This document shows, piece by piece, positions 5,964 to 10,646 of a stretch of DNA of 10,646 bases; within the stretch, counting starts at the first letter, position 1; each line of letters starts with the position of its first letter. The translations under genes and the position numbers were made by a program. The DNA comes from JBBQAA01 sp038254195 (lineage in GTDB: Bacteria > Actinomycetota > Thermoleophilia > Solirubrobacterales > Solirubrobacteraceae), in contig JBBSGJ010000075.1 of assembly GCA_038254195.1 (NCBI GenBank), positions 1 through 10,646 of the forward strand, written 5' to 3'. Below the pieces are notes generated by a model, which searched no databases, had not been told where the DNA came from, and saw only the letters and a program-made list of their open reading frames with translations.

Positions 5964-7022
5964 GTAGTTGATCAGCAGCGGGGAGGGCTTGAGCCCCAGG
6001 GCCTCCCGGGGGGAGAAGATGTCCACGTCCTCGCGATAGAAGAGCTTGAAGCCGGGGTGGACGTCCCGCCGCCGGGGGGCGAGCTGGGCGTACTTCGCCT
6101 TTTTCACCTCCCGGCCCCCGAAGCCGTCCACGTTGATCGTCAACGCCAGGCCGGGCCGGTTTCGCAGGAGCGGGCGGTTCTGGACCATGTCCGACGTGAA
6201 CTGGTGGATGACGAAGAGCTTCTGGGGCAGGCGGTTGCGCGCGACGAGCCGCGCGAGCCACGCCGAGACCTCGTTCACCTTGCCCGCGTCCGTGTGGCCG
6301 ATGACCTGGCCCGGGATCTCCCCCGGGCCCAGCGACCACTCCGGGTCGAGCGCGAGCGAGACGTCGGGCTCGCGGAGCAGCGGCGCGAAGCGCTGGACCT
6401 CGGTGAGGAAGTCCGAGCGGCCGGGCTGCACGTCGATGATGAGCAGGCCGTGGACGCGGCGGATGGCCCGGAGGTAGCGGCGCGCGTCGCTCAGCGGGAG
6501 CTGGTTGCGGTAGAGCCCGCCGTCCCCGGCGGAGTTGGCCGCCACGGTGGCGATCAGCTCGAAGGCGGGGAAGACGCGGCGGCCCGGACGGGCGTAGGCG
6601 CGCGCCTGGCGGACCACGCGCCGCGCGGCCTGGGCGGGGGTGCCCTGGCCGAGGGTGCCCAGCGCGTCCGTCGTGGAGGTGCCGTAGAAGGCGACGACGC
6701 GGGTGTCCGGTGCCTCCGCCTTCGTCTTCGCCCGGCCCCGCGGGCGCGGCGCGAAGATCGTCCGCCCGCCGCCGGGGAGGGTGGGCGGCGGGCGTTCCAC
6801 GCGACCGGACCCGGCGGCCCGGGCCCGGGCGCCCGGCCCGTCAGAACCGCCCCCGCCGTCGCCCGCGCCCACCGTGACGCCCACGCCGAAGGCGAGCACG
6901 GCCGCGCCGGCCAGCGCGGCGCGGCGCTTGCGTCGACGGTCGCGCTCGCGCCGCGCCTCGGTCCGGCGAGCGCGTGAACGCTCGACCGAAGCCTCCCAGC
7001 CGGGGTCCGGATCCTCCGTCAT
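5958..7022 (-). CDS. membrane-anchored extracellular protein of unknown function
   Basis: 354 residues. The N-terminal 34 residues are highly charged and Arg-rich (RRTEARRERDRRRKRR) and cytoplasmic by the positive-inside rule, followed by one hydrophobic segment at about 35-53 (AALAGAAVLAFGVGVTVGAG), then a Gly/Ala/Arg/Pro-rich linker to about 105. The folded domain begins at about VVAFYGTSTTDALGTLGQG and contains VFPAFELIATVA, GLLIIDVQPGRSDFLTEVQ, VSLALDPEW, LFVIHQFTSDM and LTINVDGFGG. Repeating strand-helix units with acidic ends are suggestive of a TIM-barrel, possibly a carbohydrate-active one. I do not recognise a named family with confidence. The gene is divergent from the HisC-like gene with 21 bp between starts and converges on aroH. 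A surface enzyme or binding protein is inference only. Confidence 0.8.
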   Translation of the reverse strand: MTEDPDPGWEASVERSRARRTEARRERDRRRKRRAALAGAAVLAFGVGVTVGAGDGGGGSDGPGARARAAGSGRVERPPPTLPGGGRTIFAPRPRGRAKTKAEAPDTRVVAFYGTSTTDALGTLGQGTPAQAARRVVRQARAYARPGRRVFPAFELIATVAANSAGDGGLYRNQLPLSDARRYLRAIRRVHGLLIIDVQPGRSDFLTEVQRFAPLLREPDVSLALDPEWSLGPGEIPGQVIGHTDAGKVNEVSAWLARLVARNRLPQKLFVIHQFTSDMVQNRPLLRNRPGLALTINVDGFGGREVKKAKYAQLAPRRRDVHPGFKLFYREDVDIFSPREALGLKPSPLLINYQ

Positions 7023-7028
7023 GCCCTG

Positions 7029-7036
7029 CCATCATG
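7029..7036. promoter_or_regulatory. overlapping divergent promoter core between the membrane-anchored protein gene and the HisC-like gene
   Basis: Within the 21-bp spacer between starts, CCATCATG provides CATCAT on the plus strand (7030-7035), 8 bases before the plus-strand ATG 7044, and CATGAT on the minus strand (7036-7031), 8 bases before the minus-strand ATG 7022. The symmetry is exact, and the same octamer lies between rlmN and rluB at 4311-4318. It may be a bidirectional promoter core or an operator. Confidence 0.45.
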
Positions 7037-7043
7037 ACGGGAG

Positions 7044-8123
7044 ATGGCCCTCGAGTTCGCCGAGCGCATCCGTCGCATCCCCGTCTACCCCGCCGCGGCG
7101 GGCTACGCCCTGGGGGGCGGGGTCGCTCTGCTCGCCTCCAACGAGTCGCCATTCGGGCCACTTCCCGAGGTGGTCGAGGCGGCGGCCCGGGCGGTCCGGG
7201 GCGCGAACCGGTACCCGGATCCGACCGGCTCGGTGCTGCGCCGGGCACTGGGCGACCGCTTCGAGCTGCCCGCGAGCCGGATCGCCCTGGGCAACGGGTC
7301 CTGCGACGTACTGCTCGCCGCCGGGGAGGCGCTGCTCGAGCCCGGGGCGGAGATCGTCCACGCCTGGCCCTCCTTCTCCGTCTACCCGCACCTCGCCGCC
7401 GCCTCGGGCGCCCGGGCGGTCCAGGTCGGAGTCCGCGAGGACCACACCCACGATCTCGTGGCGATGGCCGCCGAGGTCACCGCGGCCACGCGGCTGCTCA
7501 TCGTCTGCAACCCCAACAACCCGACCTCCACGGCGCTGCCCCACGCGGAGATCGCCGCGTTCCTGGAGGGGATCCCCCGCCACGTCGCGGTGATCCTCGA
7601 CGAGGCCTACTGCGAGTTCTCCACCCTGGACGACCCCGACGCCACCCTGCCGCTGCTCCGGAGACATCCCAACCTCATGCTGCTGCGCACCTTCTCCAAG
7701 GTCCACGGGCTCGCCGCCCTGCGGGTGGGCTACGGGCTGTGCGGCTCCGAGGAGCTGCGCACGGCGGTCGATCAGGTGCGCCAGCCCTTCTTCTGCAACG
7801 CGGCCGCGCAGGCCGCGGCCACGGAGGCCCTGCGCCACCTCGACGCCGTCGAGGACCGGGTGACGAGGACGATCGCCGAGCGCCTCGGGCTCGAGGACGG
7901 CCTGCGGGCCATGGGGATCGAGCCCGCCGCCTCGCAGGCGAACTTCCTCTGGTTCGACCTCCCTGCCGCGGCCGAGGAGCGCGAGGTCGTCGCCGGCCTG
8001 GCCGAGCGGCGGGTCCTCGTCCGCGCCGGGGGTCCGCTCGGGCGCCCCGGCGCGCTACGGGTGACGGTGGGCACCCGGAGCGAGAACGGTCGCTTCTTGG
8101 CGGCCCTGTGCGAGGTCTGCTAG
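7044..8123 (+). CDS. hisC: HisC-like aminotransferase (histidinol-phosphate or aromatic aminotransferase)
   Basis: Pyridoxal-phosphate-dependent class I/II aminotransferase that uses glutamate as amino donor; HisC members act on imidazole-acetol phosphate, and close relatives on aromatic keto acids. The 359 residues start near the classical SNESPFGP segment (Asn33-Glu34) and include RYPDPTGSVLRRAL, GNGSCDVL (PLP phosphate region), CNPNNPTS (155-162, Asn159), DEAY (186-189) and the Schiff-base lysine in TFSKVHGLAALRVGYG (Lys219, Arg227). The carboxylate-binding arginine in ALRVTVGT near the C terminus is present. Context with chorismate mutase and DAHP synthase suggests an aromatic role, although histidine biosynthesis cannot be excluded; the symbol is tentative. 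The stop TAG is the start of the -10-like box of the aroF leader. Confidence 0.85.
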   Translation: MALEFAERIRRIPVYPAAAGYALGGGVALLASNESPFGPLPEVVEAAARAVRGANRYPDPTGSVLRRALGDRFELPASRIALGNGSCDVLLAAGEALLEPGAEIVHAWPSFSVYPHLAAASGARAVQVGVREDHTHDLVAMAAEVTAATRLLIVCNPNNPTSTALPHAEIAAFLEGIPRHVAVILDEAYCEFSTLDDPDATLPLLRRHPNLMLLRTFSKVHGLAALRVGYGLCGSEELRTAVDQVRQPFFCNAAAQAAATEALRHLDAVEDRVTRTIAERLGLEDGLRAMGIEPAASQANFLWFDLPAAAEEREVVAGLAERRVLVRAGGPLGRPGALRVTVGTRSENGRFLAALCEVC

Positions 8124-8127
8124 AACT
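8121..8127 (+). promoter_or_regulatory. -10-like box TAGAACT ahead of the aroF leader ORF
   Basis: TAGAACT contains the hisC stop codon and is followed by six bases and then GTG 8134, the leader peptide start. It departs from TANNNT by one base. TTGGCG at 8097-8102 could be a -35-like element about 18 bp upstream. If used, the leader peptide would be read from the very 5' end of the transcript; read-through from hisC would give a normal leader as well. Confidence 0.35.
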
Positions 8128-8133
8128 CTTGTC

Positions 8134-8199
8134 GTGCGCTCGGGCCGCCAGACGTATCTCTGCGGTGGCCCCTCGGCGCGTGCCTGGCGATTTAGCTAG
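8134..8199 (+). CDS. candidate aroF leader peptide, 21 residues, with Tyr, Trp and Phe codons
   Basis: A 22-codon frame (GTG 8134 to TAG 8197-8199) lies in the 165-bp gap between hisC and aroF. Read in pieces it begins VRSGRQTYLCGG and ends PSARAWRFS. It contains exactly one codon for each end product of the pathway started by AroF: Tyr TAT at 8155-8157, Trp TGG at 8185-8187 and Phe TTT at 8191-8193. TAT and TTT contrast with the TAC and TTC favoured around it. The stop codon shares its last base with the first strand of a 9-bp hairpin, the position expected if a slowed ribosome is to mask that strand. The start follows TAGAACT by six bases. It could be a chance ORF; conservation in relatives would decide. 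Confidence 0.55.
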   Translation: MRSGRQTYLCGGPSARAWRFS

Positions 8200-8280
8200 G
8201 CGTCCGGTCTCTTCCTGGCCGCCGTGGCGCGGCCGGACGCCAGTCCCACCCGCCGTGTCGTCCGTAACCCGGGAAGGAAG
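8199..8280 (+). promoter_or_regulatory. aroF leader RNA with mutually exclusive stems and an anti-Shine-Dalgarno segment
   Basis: Strand 1 GGCGTCCGG (8199-8207) pairs perfectly with strand 2 CCGGACGCC (8233-8241). CGGACG within strand 2 (8234-8239) can instead pair with CGTCCG (8259-8264), so the two stems exclude each other. A third option, GGCCGC/GCGGCC (8217-8222/8229-8234), also competes for strand 2. The loop of the main hairpin carries CTTCCT (8211-8216), the exact complement of AGGAAG (8275-8280) in the aroF ribosome-binding region. No T tract follows any stem, so control of translation or Rho-dependent termination is more likely than intrinsic termination. Confidence 0.5.
8274..8280 (+). 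promoter_or_regulatory. ribosome-binding site of aroF (AAGGAAG)
   Basis: AAGGAAG ends eight bases before the GTG at 8289 and is one of the few clear Shine-Dalgarno-like sequences in the window, in line with aroF having a long 5' leader while other genes look leaderless or coupled. It is complementary to the CTTCCT in the upstream hairpin loop. Confidence 0.5.
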
Positions 8281-8288
8281 CTGAGGAA

Positions 8289-9317
8289 GTGCTGATCGTC
8301 ATGAAGACCGACGCGACCGAGGAGCAGATCACGACCGTGGTGGCCCGCGTGGAGGACCGGGGCGCGCGCCCGCAGGTGTCCCGGGGTGAGGAGGTCACCG
8401 TGATCGGGGCCATCGGCGACCGCGAGCACGCGGAGCACCTGGACCTCGAGTCCTTCCCGGGGGTGGAGCGGGTCGTCCCCATCCTCAAGCCCTACAAGCT
8501 CGCCTCGAGCCAGATCCGCCACGGGGCGCGCTCGGTGCTGGAGATCGGCGGCCGGAAGGTGGGGGGGACGAGCTTCGCGCTCATCGCCGGACCGTGCACG
8601 GTGGAGGGCCGCGACCAGATCCTCGAGGCGGCCCACGCGGTACGCGCCGGCGGCGCGACCATGCTGCGCGGCGGCGCCTACAAGCCGCGCACGTCGCCCT
8701 ACGCCTTCCAGGGCCTGGGGCAGGAGGGCCTGCGGCTGCTGGCCGAGGCCAAGGCGCAGACCGGCCTGCCGATCGTGACCGAGCTCATGGACGTCAACGA
8801 CATCGAGCCGCTGGCGGAGGTCGCCGACGTGGTGCAGATCGGCGCGCGCAACATGCAGAACTACACGCTGCTGTCGGAGGTCGGGCGCTCCAAGCTGCCC
8901 GTGCTGCTCAAGCGCGGGTTCTCGGCCACGCTCGAGGAGCTCCTGATGGCCTCGGAGTACATCCTCAAGGAGGGCAACCCGAACGTCATGCTCTGCGAGC
9001 GGGGAATCCGCACCTTTGAAACGGCGTACCGCTTCACGCTCGACATCATGGCGATCCCGGTGCTCAAGGAGCTCTCGCACCTGCCCGTCATCGTCGATCC
9101 GTCGCACGCGGCAGGCCGGCGCGACATCGTCGAGCCGCTCGCGCTCGCCGCCGCGGCGGCCGGCGCGGACGGGATCATCGTCGAGGTGCATCCCCAGCCC
9201 GAGGAGGCCATCTGCGACGGCCCGCAGCAGCTCGTGGCCGACGAGTTCGGCGCGTTCGCCGAGCGCGTGGCGCAGGCGGCGGCCGTGGCGGGCAAGGCCA
9301 TATCCGCGCCCGTCTGA
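8289..9317 (+). CDS. aroF: 3-deoxy-7-phosphoheptulonate (DAHP) synthase, type I-beta with N-terminal regulatory domain
   Basis: Condenses phosphoenolpyruvate and erythrose 4-phosphate to DAHP, the first committed step of the shikimate pathway. The 342-residue protein matches the Thermotoga maritima type almost end to end. Residues 1-66 form the ferredoxin-like regulatory domain (start LIVMKTDATEEQI) that mediates Tyr/Phe feedback in that enzyme, and the barrel follows from about KPYKLAS. Visible landmarks are AGPCTVE (Cys103), GGAYKPRTSPYAFQG, QIGARNMQN, LLKRGFSAT, DPSHAAGRRD (His273), VEVHPQPE (Glu299) and Asp310; these four metal ligands sit one position after the Thermotoga residues 102, 272, 298 and 309. 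GTG 8289 is the start that gives the complete N-terminal domain; Met at 8301 would cut its first strand. A structured leader with a candidate leader peptide precedes it. Confidence 0.95.
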   Translation: MLIVMKTDATEEQITTVVARVEDRGARPQVSRGEEVTVIGAIGDREHAEHLDLESFPGVERVVPILKPYKLASSQIRHGARSVLEIGGRKVGGTSFALIAGPCTVEGRDQILEAAHAVRAGGATMLRGGAYKPRTSPYAFQGLGQEGLRLLAEAKAQTGLPIVTELMDVNDIEPLAEVADVVQIGARNMQNYTLLSEVGRSKLPVLLKRGFSATLEELLMASEYILKEGNPNVMLCERGIRTFETAYRFTLDIMAIPVLKELSHLPVIVDPSHAAGRRDIVEPLALAAAAAGADGIIVEVHPQPEEAICDGPQQLVADEFGAFAERVAQAAAVAGKAISAPV

Positions 9318-9331
9318 TCCTCGGCGGCTGC

Positions 9332-10646
9332 GTGGGGCTCGCCGCGGCGAGCCTCGCGTTGCCCCGCGCGTTGTCGTTCGACGCGTGGTCGTGGCTCGTG
9401 TGGGGGCGCGAGCTGGGGCGGCTGGACCTGCACACGGTCGGGGGGCCGGCGTGGAAGCCGTTTCCGGCGCTCGTGGACGCGGTGCTCGCGCCGGTGGGGT
9501 CGGCGGCGCCGCTGCTGTGGCTGTTCGTCGTGCGTGTCGCGGCGCTGCTGGCGTTGGTGATCGCCTTTCGTCTGGGGAAGCGGCTGGGGGGGACGGTCGG
9601 GGGCGTGGTGGCGGTGGTCGGCCTGGTCTTCGAGCGCGACGCCTTCTCGTCGGTGGGGCTGGGGACGTCGGAGTGGCTGTTGGGGCTGTTCGTCCTCGTT
9701 GCCGTGGAGAGGGCTCTCTCGGGGAAGGAGAGGCAGGGCTTCGTGGCGTTGTACGGCGCGGCCCTGCTGCGGCCCGAGGCGTGGGTGTTCCTGGCCGGGT
9801 TCGGGGCATGGCTTGTGTGGCGCGATCGGCGGGCGTGGTGGTGGGTGGTCGGCCTGGGGGCACTACTCCCCGTCGTCTGGTTCGGCGCGGATCTCTGGGG
9901 AGCTGGGGACCTCGGGCGCTCGTCGGCGCGGGCGAAGCTGCCCGACCGGACGAGCCTCCGGGGGCTGCCCGGGGCGGAGGGGCGGATCGCGCCCGTGCTC
10001 CTGGAGGAGCTGATCCCACCGGTGCTGGCTGGGGTGGTGCTGGCCCTGGCGCGCGGGGAGCGGATGGTGCGGTGCCTGGCGTGGGGCGGGCTGGCCTGGA
10101 TCGCGCTCGACCTGCTGCTCGTGCTGGTGGGGGGCTACGCGGGGAGTGCGCGGTACTTCTTCGGGGCGTTCGCCGTGCTCGCGGTGGCGGCCGGCGGGGC
10201 GTGGGGGCGGGTGCTCGCGGGCCGACCGCGGTGGCTCGCCTTTGGGGCGGCGCTGGTGGTCGCGTCGGCGGTCGGGCGGGCCATCGAGTGGGCGCCGGAC
10301 GCGCGGTCGGTGGGACGCGCGGCCTCGCTGCGGGTCCATCTCATCGACGGAGTGAGCGCGGCGGGGGGGCGCGGTCGCTTGCTCGGGTGCGGGCGGGTGG
10401 CGAGCCAGTCCGCGCAGGTGTCCCTGGTGGCGTGGACGCTCGACGTCCGGCTCGCCTCGCTGGCGACCCGAGCCGGCCCAGGCCCGGTCCTCCAGGCCGA
10501 GGGGACGGCCCGTCAGCCCGGCCTCGCCCCGCCCGTCGACCCCGCCCGCCCGCCCGGGGCCCGAGCCGGGCCTTGGCGGATCCGTGGCGGTCGCTGCGCG
10601 TGTGGTGATCTGGCACCGCATCGGGGATTCAGACCACCACTCGCGA
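9332..10646 (+). CDS. polytopic membrane protein, GT-C glycosyltransferase-like (3' end outside window)
   Basis: Frame 2 is open from within aroF to the end of the window with no stop, so the gene is 3'-partial (438 codons here). The start is uncertain: GTG 9332 is the first standard start, but a CTG at 9314 would overlap the aroF stop (CTGA) and restore a full first membrane helix (LILGGCVGLAAASLALP). Features typical of actinobacterial GT-C-like proteins are SFDAWSWLVWGREL with Asp17 in the first outer loop, GGPAWKPFP (37-45), LLRPEAWVFL (Arg147-Trp151), WGAGDLGRSSARAK and GYAGSARYFFGAFAVLA, with many hydrophobic helices between. Such enzymes transfer sugars from polyprenyl-phosphate donors outside the membrane; acceptor unknown. 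Codons are markedly G-ending (GGG, GTG, CTG). After about 10470 the sequence becomes Pro/Arg/Gly-rich and may be near the true C terminus. Confidence 0.75.
   Translation, partial: MGLAAASLALPRALSFDAWSWLVWGRELGRLDLHTVGGPAWKPFPALVDAVLAPVGSAAPLLWLFVVRVAALLALVIAFRLGKRLGGTVGGVVAVVGLVFERDAFSSVGLGTSEWLLGLFVLVAVERALSGKERQGFVALYGAALLRPEAWVFLAGFGAWLVWRDRRAWWWVVGLGALLPVVWFGADLWGAGDLGRSSARAKLPDRTSLRGLPGAEGRIAPVLLEELIPPVLAGVVLALARGERMVRCLAWGGLAWIALDLLLVLVGGYAGSARYFFGAFAVLAVAAGGAWGRVLAGRPRWLAFGAALVVASAVGRAIEWAPDARSVGRAASLRVHLIDGVSAAGGRGRLLGCGRVASQSAQVSLVAWTLDVRLASLATRAGPGPVLQAEGTARQPGLAPPVDPARPPGARAGPWRIRGGRCACGDLAPHRGFRPPLA

Noticed and set aside
8124..8288. T-box or known metabolite riboswitch upstream of aroF
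   Set aside because: No T-box specifier/antiterminator consensus or other riboswitch core could be seen; the leader peptide plus alternative stems explains the sequence better.
8196..10019. 607-codon minus-strand frame opposite aroF and the GT-C-like gene
   Set aside because: Pro/Arg/Thr-rich antisense frame without domains; its length reflects lack of stops in GC-rich sequence.
9016..10608. 530-codon plus-strand frame overlapping aroF and the GT-C-like gene
   Set aside because: Arg/Gly-rich product, out of frame with the hydrophobic, motif-bearing frame 2 that continues to the end of the window.
1..10646. CRISPR array, tRNA, rRNA, insertion sequence or attachment site
   Set aside because: No regularly spaced direct repeats, cloverleaf-like segments with tRNA box sequences, rRNA segments, transposase-like frames or flanking inverted repeats were found by reading both strands.

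Overview
The window is very GC-rich bacterial chromosome with G or C at most third codon positions, short or overlapping gene junctions, GTG starts and several TAGNNT-type -10 boxes lying only a few bases before start codons. This fits a high-GC actinobacterium. The style and gene set (TrpRS with KMSTT, ScpA/ScpB, RluB, AroH, HisC-like, type I-beta DAHP synthase) suggest Thermoleophilia/Solirubrobacterales; that placement is inference from style, not a database result.

Layout. 3-614 (+) is the 3' end of an AAA-type ATPase. 742-3100 (+) is a run of trpS, scpA and scpB (tryptophan charging, then the condensin partners). 3101-3313 is a gap holding a hairpin after scpB and, on the minus strand, a broken AbrB-type antitoxin gene that still has a promoter-like box. 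rlmN (-) and rluB (+), both rRNA modification genes, diverge from a 20-bp spacer. A CopG-type antitoxin and MazF-type toxin pair follows rluB and is joined to the chorismate mutase gene aroH by a 4-base GTGA overlap. aroH converges on a minus-strand gene for a membrane-anchored extracellular protein of unknown function; both stop codons lie inside one small inverted repeat. That gene diverges from a HisC-like aminotransferase gene across a 21-bp spacer. After it come a 165-bp leader, aroF (DAHP synthase) and a polytopic GT-C-like membrane protein that runs off the window.

How the genes work together. AroF makes the first committed step of aromatic biosynthesis, AroH makes prephenate, and the HisC-like enzyme could transaminate a late aromatic (or histidine) intermediate, so 5582-9317 looks like an aromatic amino acid block. 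The most interesting element is the aroF leader. It can encode a 21-residue peptide with exactly one Tyr, one Trp and one Phe codon, using rare-looking TAT and TTT. The stop codon touches the first strand of a 9-bp hairpin whose second strand can also pair with a later segment, and the hairpin loop contains a perfect complement of the aroF Shine-Dalgarno sequence. This looks like ribosome-mediated attenuation or translational control sensing all three end products of the pathway, in addition to the allosteric domain of the enzyme.

Other notable points are the two divergent spacers sharing the octamer CCATCATG, the toxin-antitoxin pair wired into a biosynthetic gene, and the AbrB remnant.
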